Source of the DNA: Pseudemcibacter sp038106445
GTDB lineage: Bacteria > Pseudomonadota > Alphaproteobacteria > Sphingomonadales > Emcibacteraceae
Assembly (NCBI GenBank): GCA_038106445.1
Contig: JAYODU010000004.1
Span: forward strand, 150,983-214,982
DNA length: 64,000 bases
Direction: 5' to 3'
Positions within the stretch are counted from its first letter, which is position 1. Each line of letters opens with the position of its first letter. Shown in pieces: positions 8,061-16,456 of this stretch. The translations under genes and the position numbers were made by a program. Below the pieces are notes generated by a model. It did not search any database. It saw only the letters and a program-made list of their open reading frames with translations, and was not told the DNA's origin.

Positions 8061-9731
8061 TCACCACCCCAACAAATTATCTGCCGCAGCCCTGGCTTCA
8101 TTCGTTACTTTCGCACCTGCGAGCATTCTTGCAATTTCTTCCCTTCTTGTTTCCTTGCAAAGTGCGGTAACCGTCGTCGCCAAAGAACCATTGTCTGTTG
8201 ATAATGATTTATTAATCAGCCAATGACTGCTCCCCCGTGCTGCCACCTGCGGAGAATGTGTTATCACCAGAATTTGTGCCTTGTCAGCCAGTTCTGCAAG
8301 CCGTTCGCCGACAGCGTTTGCAACCGCACCGCCTACGCCCTGGTCAATTTCATCAAATATAAGCGTCGACACACTGGTTTTTCTGGCAAGCACTACCTTA
8401 AGAGCAAGAATAAATCTTGATAACTCTCCTCCCGATGCAATTTTTATCAGACCGCCGAAAGGTGCACCAGGATTGGTTGAAACACGAAAATCTGCGCGCT
8501 CGCCACCCGCACCATTCCAGTGTTCTTTTTCCAATGGTTCAATAAATGTTTTAAACTTTGCTTTATCCATTTTTAACCCCGGTAATTCATTGTTGACTAG
8601 CTTGTCAATTTCAATAGCAGTGTCTGTCCTTGCCTTGGATAACATCGTTACGGCTTTTTCGAAGCTTACTCTGGCTTCTGATACCTCTTTTGTAAGTCGC
8701 CTAACTTCCTCATCACTGAATTTCAGGTTCTGCAGCTTTTGTTCAAATTCGGCTTTAAGTGCAACAAGGTCATCCGGCTGACAGGAATGTTTGCGTGCCG
8801 CAGCTCTGATGGCGAACAATCTTTCTTCCGTATTTTCCAGATCATATGGATTATATTCCAATTCCCTTATCACATTTTCCAGAGCTATGATGGCTTCTGA
8901 AGTTTCCGTTGCAGCACGATCAAGACTTTCAGCGACACCATCAAGAATGCCAGGGGCCTGATCAGACATACGCACTACCTTACGCAATGTTGATCGTAGT
9001 GCGCTATCCACACCTTTATCGCTTATAAGTGTTTCCAATAACTCACCTAACCCGTCGGAAAGCGCCTCACCTCGCATCATCAGGGTACGCTTGTTTGCTA
9101 GTGACTGTTCTTCGCCAATACCGGGGGAAAGCTTATCCAGTTCTTCAAGATTATGGGTGATATATTCCTCATCCTTTTTCGCAGCTCTTAACCTTTCAGT
9201 TTCGGTTTCAAGTGCCTCTCTCAAGGTGGTCAGTTTGCGAAACTCATTTTCCACGATTTTGATAAGGTCTTTATAATCGCCAAACTCATCAAGCAACGCA
9301 CGATGTCCACCTGGATTGAGAAGTCCACGTTCATCATGCTGACCGTGGATCTCGATCACGCTTTCGCCAATTTGTCTAAGTAAGGCCACACTCACGGGCT
9401 GGTCATTAACAAATGCTTTACTACGGCCATCTTTTGAAATTACCCTGCGCAGGATAATCTGACGCCCATCATACGCAATTTCCTGATTATCCAGGATCGA
9501 CCATATGGCATGATCTGCACCTATTTCCAATTCAGCTGTTACACTACCCTGATCGCATCCATGTCTAACAAGTTCCTTTTCGCTTCGAGCCCCAATTGCA
9601 AGTCCGATACCGGAAAGTAAAATTGATTTTCCGGCACCGGTTTCGCCACTTAAAACACAAAGACCGCCTTCAAATTCCATTTGAAGTCGGTCTATCAGTA
9701 CAATATCCCGGATAGCAAGCGAAACAATCAT
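8061..9731 (-). CDS. recN: DNA repair protein RecN
   Basis: SMC-like ATPase used in recombinational repair of double-strand breaks. The product has 556 residues. Walker A GETGAGKS is at residues 29-36, then a long central coiled-coil region (about 150-370). The ABC signature is ASGGELSRF, the Walker B is LIFDEIDQGVGG, and the H-loop ITHSPQVA follows. The HGQHDERGLLNP segment after the first coil is typical of RecN rather than other SMC proteins. It starts 16 bases after the bamD stop and is followed by ligA, so the three genes probably form one operon. Confidence 0.97.
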   Translation of the reverse strand: MIVSLAIRDIVLIDRLQMEFEGGLCVLSGETGAGKSILLSGIGLAIGARSEKELVRHGCDQGSVTAELEIGADHAIWSILDNQEIAYDGRQIILRRVISKDGRSKAFVNDQPVSVALLRQIGESVIEIHGQHDERGLLNPGGHRALLDEFGDYKDLIKIVENEFRKLTTLREALETETERLRAAKKDEEYITHNLEELDKLSPGIGEEQSLANKRTLMMRGEALSDGLGELLETLISDKGVDSALRSTLRKVVRMSDQAPGILDGVAESLDRAATETSEAIIALENVIRELEYNPYDLENTEERLFAIRAAARKHSCQPDDLVALKAEFEQKLQNLKFSDEEVRRLTKEVSEARVSFEKAVTMLSKARTDTAIEIDKLVNNELPGLKMDKAKFKTFIEPLEKEHWNGAGGERADFRVSTNPGAPFGGLIKIASGGELSRFILALKVVLARKTSVSTLIFDEIDQGVGGAVANAVGERLAELADKAQILVITHSPQVAARGSSHWLINKSLSTDNGSLATTVTALCKETRREEIARMLAGAKVTNEARAAADNLLGW

Positions 9732-9747
9732 GTAGCCTTACTGCTCC

Positions 9748-10530
9748 TTAATTTGCATGCTCACGAATAAGTTCTTCACTATATCTGTTCCAGTCACTGT
9801 CTGGAAAATTATGCGCAAGCACTTCGGCAGATTTACGTGCTTCCAACACTATACCCAATGCCAAATATGCCTCAGTAATGCGATGTAACGCTTCGGGTGT
9901 GTGACTGGTCGTTTGATATTCCTGCACAACATTGTTAAAACGGCCTATCGCCGCAAAGAATTCTCCAGTTGTCTGATAAAAGCGACCAATTTCCATTTCC
10001 TTACCTGCAAGATGATCAAGCGTAAGTTCTATTTTAACTCTGGCATCTTTTGCATATTCTGAATCTGGGTATAACCTAACAATCTGCCTGAAAGCATCCA
10101 ATGCCTGTTCAGTGTTATTCTGGTCACGCCTTACGTCTGCAATTTGTTCATAATAACAAAGCCCAGTCAGGTAACGGGCGTAAGGCGCATTTTCATTACC
10201 CGGATGAAGTGCCAGAAAACGGCCAGCAGCTAATATTGCAAGTTCATAATCATTGGCCATATAATAGGAATAAGCCGACATTAATTGTGCACGTCGTGCC
10301 CAAACAGAGTATGGATGCTGACGTTCAACTTCATCAAAGGCAACGCCTGCAATACTGTATTGTCCTCTATCTAAAAACTTCTGCGCTTCAATGTAAAGCT
10401 GCCCTACGGGAAGATCCCTATAGGCAAGATTGCCACTCCCACAGGCTGACAAATATAATGCGGCAGTACTCGCCGCCAACAACTTTAAAAAATTTTCTAC
10501 GCGTTTCCACTTAATTTTCGCGATAGTCAT
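9748..10530 (-). CDS. bamD: Outer membrane assembly lipoprotein BamD
   Basis: Lipoprotein component of the BAM complex, which folds beta-barrel proteins into the outer membrane. The 260-residue precursor has a lipobox LSAC with the lipidated cysteine at residue 30. TPR-like helical repeats follow (YSIAGVAFDEVERQHPYS and LFRQIVRLYPDSEYAKDARV-like units), the usual five-repeat scaffold. In many alphaproteobacteria lpxC sits between ftsZ and bamD. Here lpxC is absent, and hpd, an Lrp regulator and znuA occupy the interval. The ATG start gives a normal n-region (KIKWKR). Confidence 0.93.
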   Translation of the reverse strand: MTIAKIKWKRVENFLKLLAASTAALYLSACGSGNLAYRDLPVGQLYIEAQKFLDRGQYSIAGVAFDEVERQHPYSVWARRAQLMSAYSYYMANDYELAILAAGRFLALHPGNENAPYARYLTGLCYYEQIADVRRDQNNTEQALDAFRQIVRLYPDSEYAKDARVKIELTLDHLAGKEMEIGRFYQTTGEFFAAIGRFNNVVQEYQTTSHTPEALHRITEAYLALGIVLEARKSAEVLAHNFPDSDWNRYSEELIREHAN

Positions 10531-10703
10531 TATCGTAAATGTTCCATTTCAAATTCTTTTAACAGCCACACTATATAGCATGCTTATTCTTAAAATCACC
10601 ACAGCAAATTACTAATGTAACAATAAATACACATTTTTTGACAAAAAGATGTGTATTTATGTGAATTTAGTTTTTAATTCTATGATTGCCATTATCTTGA
10701 TAA

Positions 10704-10737
10704 TGTTATATAGTAACAAAAATAAGTTATATAGTAA
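10704..10737 (+). promoter_or_regulatory. Paired operator upstream of znuA, Zur-like
   Basis: The 12-mer GTTATATAGTAA occurs twice, at 10705-10716 and 10726-10737, 21 bases apart (about two helical turns). The first copy lies in TGTTATATAGTAACA, whose TGTTA/TAACA arms form a perfect dyad. AT-rich GTTAT...ATAAC-like dyads are typical of Zur boxes in proteobacteria. TATAGT inside the first copy could serve as a -10 element, 18 bases after TTGCCA (10685-10690), so a bound repressor would block the promoter. The factor is inferred from the downstream zinc-binding gene. Confidence 0.5.
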
Positions 10738-10746
10738 GTTGGATAC

Positions 10747-11700
10747 ATGATAAAAAAACTGCTTAAATCAGTTGTTGCGTTTATGGGCATAATGGCGATG
10801 TCTTATTCCATTGGCAATGCAAAAGAACTGAAAGTTGTGACCAGTATAAAGCCAATTCATTCCTTGGTATCCCGTGTTATGGGCGATTTGGGAGAACCTG
10901 AATTATTGGTGCAGGGTGGTGTTACGCCACACATATTCAGAATGAAACCATCGGACTTCAGAAAGGTCGCTAATGCGGACGTATTATTTTATATTTCCCC
11001 AAAATTTGAGACCTTCCTGAAATCAACATCACTTGCTGAAAGTGATACATTGAATGCAATCGCATTTGCTGAGCAGGATGGTATTATCCTGCATCCTTTC
11101 AGAGATAGTAAAATCTGGTTCTCTGAAGGTGAAGAGGATGAGGAACATAAACATAGTGATATGGATCTGCATATCTGGCTTGACCCGGCAAACACCAGGC
11201 GCATTGTAAATATAATAGAAGAGACCCTTTCAAAACTTGATCCGGAAAACACTATCGCCTATATGAAGAATGCCAAGGCACTGATAAACGGTCTTTATGA
11301 GCAGGAAGAATTAATCAGAGAATTACTTCGTCCTTTACGTGACAGCGCGATGATCGTTTATCACGATGCATTTCAATATTATGAAAAAGCATTCTCCTTA
11401 AGAAGCTTTGGCGCCATTCAATTAAAATCTGATGAGACACCCAGTGTCAAACATCTGACTGCACTGAAGAAAATTGCTGCTGACAGAAATGTGACTTGTG
11501 TGTTGGGTATACCCGGCACTCATCCCCGTATTGCCATGGCCGTGATGGGTGATACGACTGCCGGATATGGTGTTGTTGATCACTTGGGGCAGTATCTTGA
11601 ACCCGGCCCGGAAAGCTATTTCCAGCTCATGTTTGAAATTACACAAAGCATTCTTGACTGTCAGGAAAAAGAAGAAGCTGCCATGTTCGGTGCTAATTAG
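10747..11700 (+). CDS. znuA: Zinc ABC transporter substrate-binding protein, ZnuA-like
   Basis: Periplasmic metal-binding protein (cluster A-I, TroA/ZnuA family) of 317 residues with a signal peptide of about 25 residues. The metal ligands expected in the family are visible: His62 in GVTPHIF, His142 in DLHIWLDP and a histidine in IVYHDAFQYY. An acidic, His-containing loop typical of zinc binders (residues 128-142, EGEEDEEHKHSDMDLH) precedes the second ligand. A conserved Cys pair (TCVLGI and LDCQEK) fits the ZnuA disulfide. The znuB and znuC permease and ATPase genes are not in the window, so this is an orphan copy. Manganese specificity cannot be excluded, but the His-rich loop favours zinc. 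Confidence 0.85.
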   Translation: MIKKLLKSVVAFMGIMAMSYSIGNAKELKVVTSIKPIHSLVSRVMGDLGEPELLVQGGVTPHIFRMKPSDFRKVANADVLFYISPKFETFLKSTSLAESDTLNAIAFAEQDGIILHPFRDSKIWFSEGEEDEEHKHSDMDLHIWLDPANTRRIVNIIEETLSKLDPENTIAYMKNAKALINGLYEQEELIRELLRPLRDSAMIVYHDAFQYYEKAFSLRSFGAIQLKSDETPSVKHLTALKKIAADRNVTCVLGIPGTHPRIAMAVMGDTTAGYGVVDHLGQYLEPGPESYFQLMFEITQSILDCQEKEEAAMFGAN

Positions 11701-11705
11701 CCTAT

Positions 11706-12179
11706 TCAACCAAGATTGACTGGAAGTGCTGTTGTATATTTAACCTGTCTCATGGCAAAAAATGTTGTTGATTCCGTTATCAATGGGTGATTAAGCAATG
11801 TACCTGCAAGGAATTTTTCAAACATTTCAACATTGGGCACAACAACGGTCAGGGCATAATCATGTTGACCGAGAATGGCATAACATTCTGTGACTTCCAC
11901 TCTTGATGCTATATAATCTTCAAATTCAAGCCTCGTTTCATCGCCCTGCCTTTTTAAGCGCACATGTACTATTGCACATACATTCAAATTGGTTTTTTTC
12001 TGATCCACCAAGGCAACTTTGCCCTTAATTATGCCCACATCTTCCATGTTTTTTATGCGTCGCCAAACCGATGTTGCCGATACACCCGTTTTGTCAGCAA
12101 TGTCCTGGTTTGTTAATGTTGCATCTTTCTGAATTAAACCCAGAATTTTTTTATCAGCTAAATCCAGTGAAATGGTCAT
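11706..12179 (-). CDS. Lrp/AsnC family transcriptional regulator
   Basis: 157-residue feast/famine regulator. The N-terminal winged helix-turn-helix begins LDLADKKILGLIQKDA, and the recognition region is GVSATSVWRRIKNME. It is followed by an RAM/AsnC ligand-binding domain (VTECYAILGQHDYALTVVV, the usual glycine-rich turn). The frame is open further upstream, but the ATG at 12179 is chosen because AGGAAT lies about 8 bases before it and the protein then starts just before the HTH, as in the family. It is divergent from hpd across a 128-base gap, so control of hpd and aromatic amino acid breakdown is likely. It converges on znuA. Confidence 0.88.
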   Translation of the reverse strand: MTISLDLADKKILGLIQKDATLTNQDIADKTGVSATSVWRRIKNMEDVGIIKGKVALVDQKKTNLNVCAIVHVRLKRQGDETRLEFEDYIASRVEVTECYAILGQHDYALTVVVPNVEMFEKFLAGTLLNHPLITESTTFFAMRQVKYTTALPVNLG

Positions 12180-12307
12180 CCATTTATTCCTCATATGTGA
12201 ATTAATATTTCCATTATATTTTAAAATTGGCAAAATAAGAAACAAAATTTCACCATATATGGGTTATATAATCATATCTTTTATCTGTAACTATTGGAGC
12301 TGAATTT

Positions 12308-13360
12308 ATGGCTGATTTATTTGATAACCCCATGGGTGTCGACGGGTTTGAATTTGTTGAATATGCTTCACCTGAACCGGAAAAACTCCGGGAGCTGTTC
12401 AGGAAAATGGGATTCAGGATGATTGCACGGCATCGTTCTAAAAATGTCACTCTTCATAAAGCAGGCGGCGTTAATTTCCTGATTAATGCGGAACCAAACA
12501 GCTTTGCGCAGCGTTATGCATTTGCACATGGACCCAGCATATGTGCTATGGCGTTTCGTGTTCGAAATTCAAAAGAAGCCTATGACCACGCAATTGCGCA
12601 GGGAGCAAACCCCGTTGCACAGGAAATTGCCCCAATGGAACTATATATCCCTGCGATTGAAGGTATAGGTGGCAGCCGTCTATATCTTGTTGACCGTTAC
12701 GGCGAAAATACAATCTATGACGTGGATTTTGTTCCCTGTGAAGATGAGAATGTAACGGAAATTGCCAATACCGGCTTTGAATTTATTGATCATCTTACGC
12801 ATAATGTCTATGCCGGGCGCATGTCATATTGGGCGGATTTTTATGAACGCATTTTTAATTTCCGGCAGTTGAAGTTCTTCGATATTGATGGCCAGAAAAC
12901 AGGTCTCACAAGTAAGGCCATGACCAGCCCCTGTGGCAAAATCCATATCCCGCTGAACGAATCTAAAGACAATCAATCACAAATTGTCGAATATCTGAAT
13001 GAATATCGTGGCGAAGGTATTCAACATATTGCCCTATACACTGAAAATATTTACGAAACTGTTGATGTTCTGAAATCAAGGGGCGTGCCTCTTCAGGATA
13101 CCATTGAGACATATTACGATCTTATTGATGATCGTATTGATGAGCATGATGAAGATGTTGAAGAATTACGCAAACGAAGTATCCTTATTGATGGCAGCAA
13201 AAAAGATGGAATTTTGCTTCAAATATTTACGGATACAGTTATCGGCCCGATCTTTTTCGAAATAATTCAGCGAAAAGGCAATAACGGCTTTGGAGAAGGT
13301 AACTTTCAGGCACTCTTTGAATCAATCGAACTTGATCAGATTCGTCGCGGAATTATATAG
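12308..13360 (+). CDS. hpd: 4-hydroxyphenylpyruvate dioxygenase
   Basis: Fe(II)-dependent enzyme converting 4-hydroxyphenylpyruvate to homogentisate in tyrosine breakdown. The product has 350 residues. Two vicinal-oxygen-chelate domains are present, with the iron ligands in the C-terminal one: His in IDHLTHNV, His in GIQHIALYT and Glu in GPIFFEIIQRKGN. The C-terminal helix GFGEGNFQALFESIE, which gates the active site, is conserved. GGAGC precedes the ATG by 8 bases, and TATAAT occurs at 12267-12272. No homogentisate dioxygenase lies nearby, so the rest of the pathway is elsewhere. A strong terminator follows. Confidence 0.96.
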   Translation: MADLFDNPMGVDGFEFVEYASPEPEKLRELFRKMGFRMIARHRSKNVTLHKAGGVNFLINAEPNSFAQRYAFAHGPSICAMAFRVRNSKEAYDHAIAQGANPVAQEIAPMELYIPAIEGIGGSRLYLVDRYGENTIYDVDFVPCEDENVTEIANTGFEFIDHLTHNVYAGRMSYWADFYERIFNFRQLKFFDIDGQKTGLTSKAMTSPCGKIHIPLNESKDNQSQIVEYLNEYRGEGIQHIALYTENIYETVDVLKSRGVPLQDTIETYYDLIDDRIDEHDEDVEELRKRSILIDGSKKDGILLQIFTDTVIGPIFFEIIQRKGNNGFGEGNFQALFESIELDQIRRGII

Positions 13361-13372
13361 CACCAATAAACT

Positions 13373-13401
13373 AAAGGCGGCTGTAATAGCCGCCTTTTTT
13401 T
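13373..13401 (+). terminator. Intrinsic terminator after hpd
   Basis: AAAGGCGGCT and AGCCGCCTTT form a perfect 10-bp stem around GTAAT, ending in a run of seven T on the plus strand. It lies between convergent hpd and ftsZ. On the minus strand it is followed by AGTTTATTGG, so it may also help end the dcw transcript. Confidence 0.9.
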
Positions 13402-13422
13402 AAAATTCGGTTTATTAATTTA

Positions 13423-15027
13423 TTAATTGGCCTGACGGCGCAGGAATGCAGGAATTTCAAGATGATCATCTTCTACCGCATTATTCATTTCTACATTTTC
13501 AGATTTTGAAAGCAGTCTTGGTTCCGGCGTAATATCTTTTTGCCTGACTTTAATTGTGGGCTCTTCTTTTGGCGCAGTCAAATCCGGACTTAACATATCA
13601 CCCTGTTTTAAAACAGGTTCCTTGTGAAATGTAGGTTCCTTCTTTTGTCCTAGAAGATTTTGAAACAACCCTAATTTCTGACGTGGTTTTTCACGTGGTT
13701 CGCTATTGGCTAAGGCCGCTTCTGCATATGGATCTGAAACTTCATCTGCTTCAGCAAAGACTTCTTCAACAGTTTTTTCCGGAAGTATCGGCTCCGGTGC
13801 AATGAACGGAGCATCGCGATTTTCGGCAATATTGTCTTCAACAACAACCACATCCTCTGCTTCCGCAACTGGTTCATGATCAATTTCATCCGAATCTTCG
13901 ATATTTTCCAACTCAGCCTCTTCCGTCAGATCCAAAGGCTCTTCCTCTATCGTAGCCTCTTCCCGGGAAGGTTCGTCATCCAATATTTCATCTTCATTTG
14001 TCTTTGTTGATGAAGTATCAGTGCTATATTGTTTTTGGGGCACATCTTCAGACGCCATTTTATCCACTTCAATCCCTGTAGCCACAACGGAAACCCGCAT
14101 CCGTCCATCAAGACTTGAATCAAGCGCAGAACCAACCAGAATATTAGCATCCGGATCAACTTCACTGCGAATACGGTTGGCTGCTTCATCAACTTCAAAC
14201 AGAGTAAGGTCCATACCACCTGTAATGTTGATCAATACACCTTGCGCACCTTTCATGGAAACTTCATCCAAAAGAGGATTGGAAATGGCAGCTTCAGCAG
14301 CTTCAAGAGCACGATTTTCACCTTCCGCTTCACCAGTGCCCATCATCGCCTTACCCATTTCGCTCATAACTGTTCGAACATCAGCAAAGTCAAGATTAAC
14401 AAGCCCCGGAAGCATCATCAGATCTGTAACACCGCGTACACCCGAATGCAGAACCTCATCAGCCATAGCAAAAGCATCAGCAAAAGTTGTTCTTTCATTT
14501 GCAATTCTAAAAAGGTTCTGGTTGGGTATAATTATCAATGTATCTACATATTTGGAAAGTTCCGCAATACCTTCCTCGGCAAGTTTCATACGGCGGCCAC
14601 CTTCAAATTGAAAAGGTTTTGTTACAACACCAACAGTCAGTATCCCTTTTTCACGAGCCATTTTTGCGATCATCGGCGCTGCACCTGTACCGGTTCCACC
14701 ACCCATACCAGCTGTAATAAAGACCATATGGCACCCTTCAAGATGCTCCTTAATCATATCCATTGTTTCTTCGGCAGCCGCTTTTCCAACTTCAGGACGC
14801 GCTCCCGCACCTAGACCCTGTGTCAGCTTGGCACCCAGTTGAATTTTCTGTTCAGCCAATGAATGGCTTAATGCCTGCGCGTCTGTATTAGCACAAACAA
14901 AATCCACCCCTTTAAGAGCAGCCGTAACCATATTATTCACAGCATTGCCACCAGCACCACCGACACCAAACACTGTAATCTTTGGTGTGAGTTCTGTAAG
15001 CTCCGGTGATGTAAATTCAATTGTCAT
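13423..15027 (-). CDS. ftsZ: Cell division protein FtsZ
   Basis: Tubulin-like GTPase that forms the Z ring. The product has 534 residues from the preferred ATG at 15027, which has GGGAGA 7 bases upstream. A longer frame to 15066 lacks support. The nucleotide-binding signature GGGTGTGAAP and the N-terminal FGVGGAGGNAVNNM are present. The catalytic T7 loop is seen as DLTLFEVDEA and the preceding NITGG segment. The GTPase core ends near residue 320. A long acidic linker of about 180 residues follows, then the conserved C-terminal peptide EIPAFLRRQAN, which binds FtsA and other partners. The long linker is typical of alphaproteobacteria. It is last in the dcw cluster, 193 bases from ftsA. Confidence 0.97.
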   Translation of the reverse strand: MTIEFTSPELTELTPKITVFGVGGAGGNAVNNMVTAALKGVDFVCANTDAQALSHSLAEQKIQLGAKLTQGLGAGARPEVGKAAAEETMDMIKEHLEGCHMVFITAGMGGGTGTGAAPMIAKMAREKGILTVGVVTKPFQFEGGRRMKLAEEGIAELSKYVDTLIIIPNQNLFRIANERTTFADAFAMADEVLHSGVRGVTDLMMLPGLVNLDFADVRTVMSEMGKAMMGTGEAEGENRALEAAEAAISNPLLDEVSMKGAQGVLINITGGMDLTLFEVDEAANRIRSEVDPDANILVGSALDSSLDGRMRVSVVATGIEVDKMASEDVPQKQYSTDTSSTKTNEDEILDDEPSREEATIEEEPLDLTEEAELENIEDSDEIDHEPVAEAEDVVVVEDNIAENRDAPFIAPEPILPEKTVEEVFAEADEVSDPYAEAALANSEPREKPRQKLGLFQNLLGQKKEPTFHKEPVLKQGDMLSPDLTAPKEEPTIKVRQKDITPEPRLLSKSENVEMNNAVEDDHLEIPAFLRRQAN

Positions 15028-15195
15028 CTTTATCTCCCAACAATCTACTGTTAAATCATGATTCATTCTTCATTAACAAACAGTTAACATAGTTTAAAGC
15101 AAGTGATTCGCACTGTCTTTAAAAAAATGAGCCCGAGTCGTTTTTTTTTAAATTTGAATCGCTTTGGTTGAAATTAAGTTTATTTTACACAAGTT

Positions 15196-15224
15196 TTTCT
15201 ACCTAAACGATTAAGGTGCGTCAA
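15196..15224 (-). promoter_or_regulatory. Candidate ftsZ promoter overlapping the ftsA stop
   Basis: Reading the minus strand, TTGACG (15224-15219, overlapping the ftsA stop) is followed after exactly 17 bases by TAGAAA (15201-15196). The 193-base ftsA-ftsZ gap is by far the largest inside the cluster and is consistent with ftsZ having its own promoter. Start site unproven. Confidence 0.35.
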
Positions 15225-16456
15225 AAATTCTCCTTAAACCACTTACTAATACTTTCAATAATTCCGAGCGCAGGGCCCTTCTCAACCGCAAAATGCAACT
15301 CTTCTGGCTTAATTGTTTCATATAAAAGGAGACCCGTCGCTGTTGCAAAACCTGCACCAGCAGTAGTGTCCGCCAACCCGTCAAGATTGAGTGGCCGGCC
15401 TAACCTTACATGGCTTTTAAAAACTTTTTTGGCGAGCTCTTCAACGCCACCCAGTTGGCTGGCCCCACCTGTTATGATTAGTCTTTTACCAGCCGAATTT
15501 TCAAGGCCCGCTGCTTTAATCTTATCCCTCACTATTTCAAATATTTCCTCTACCCTGGGTTCAATAATAGAGGTCAGCATGCGCCGGGGGATGGTCGTGA
15601 CAGTCTCCTGTCCGTCATCACCAATTTGCGTAACGTCGATCTGATTTCTTACTGTTGACACCCCTGACATACAGTTACCAAAAAGTGTTTTTAATCTTTC
15701 CGCAGCAGAAACAGGCGTAGACAGCCCTTGCGCAATATCCTTCGTCACATGATGTCCGCCATATGGAACAATATCCCCGTAAATAAATTCGTTATCTCTA
15801 AACGCAGCAATACTCGTGACCCCACCACCCATATCAATACAAATACTGCCAAGCTCCAGCTCATCACTTACCAATGTCGCCAAACCTGATGCATAAGCCG
15901 AAAATACAACACCAACCATATTGAGATGACAACGGTTGATACATGTCTGCAAATTCCGTAGCGGACTGACGGAGGCTGATGTTACATGCATTTCAACGCC
16001 CAGTTTTTCGCCGTACATCCCCTTAGGATCTCTAACACCTGGCACACCATCAATACTGAAACTTGTTGGCCGGGAATGGATCACAAATCTTTCCTGATCG
16101 TTTAAATGATGCCTACCAAGATCAAGTACACGTTCAATATCACCATCACTGATTTCATGACCCGCAACTGCAACTTCTACACTAAGTTGCGTTGATTTTG
16201 GATCCCCTGATGATATGTTGACAGTTACGTTCTCTATTGGCTCACCACCCGCCATTTTTTCAGCCGCATCGACAGCAGTCCGGATAGCGCTTTCCGTTTC
16301 TTCCATATCAACAACAGTACCGAGATTGAGCCCTCTTGATTCTCTGTGACCTATGCCGATAACACGCGGTCTGTTTGTTTCACTATTGACTTCGGCAATA
16401 AAACAACAGATTTTACTGCTTCCTATATCCAGAATAGCAATCTTCCGTTCACGCAT
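15221..16456 (-). CDS. ftsA: Cell division protein FtsA
   Basis: Actin-like ATPase that tethers FtsZ to the inner membrane. The product has 411 residues. The phosphate-1 motif is AILDIGSSKICCFIAE at residues about 8-23, the second phosphate loop is ICIDMGGGVTSIAAF, and the adenosine motif is RLIITGGASQLGGVEE. The C-terminal amphipathic membrane helix is GIIESISKWFKENF. The 1C subdomain specific to FtsA is seen between them. It abuts ftsQ with no gap and precedes ftsZ, the usual ftsQ-ftsA-ftsZ order. Confidence 0.97.
   Translation of the reverse strand: MRERKIAILDIGSSKICCFIAEVNSETNRPRVIGIGHRESRGLNLGTVVDMEETESAIRTAVDAAEKMAGGEPIENVTVNISSGDPKSTQLSVEVAVAGHEISDGDIERVLDLGRHHLNDQERFVIHSRPTSFSIDGVPGVRDPKGMYGEKLGVEMHVTSASVSPLRNLQTCINRCHLNMVGVVFSAYASGLATLVSDELELGSICIDMGGGVTSIAAFRDNEFIYGDIVPYGGHHVTKDIAQGLSTPVSAAERLKTLFGNCMSGVSTVRNQIDVTQIGDDGQETVTTIPRRMLTSIIEPRVEEIFEIVRDKIKAAGLENSAGKRLIITGGASQLGGVEELAKKVFKSHVRLGRPLNLDGLADTTAGAGFATATGLLLYETIKPEELHFAVEKGPALGIIESISKWFKENF

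Noticed and set aside
14021..14814. Two overlapping plus-strand frames of about 190 residues across ftsZ
   Set aside because: Both lie entirely inside the conserved GTPase region of ftsZ on the other strand and have no domain pattern.
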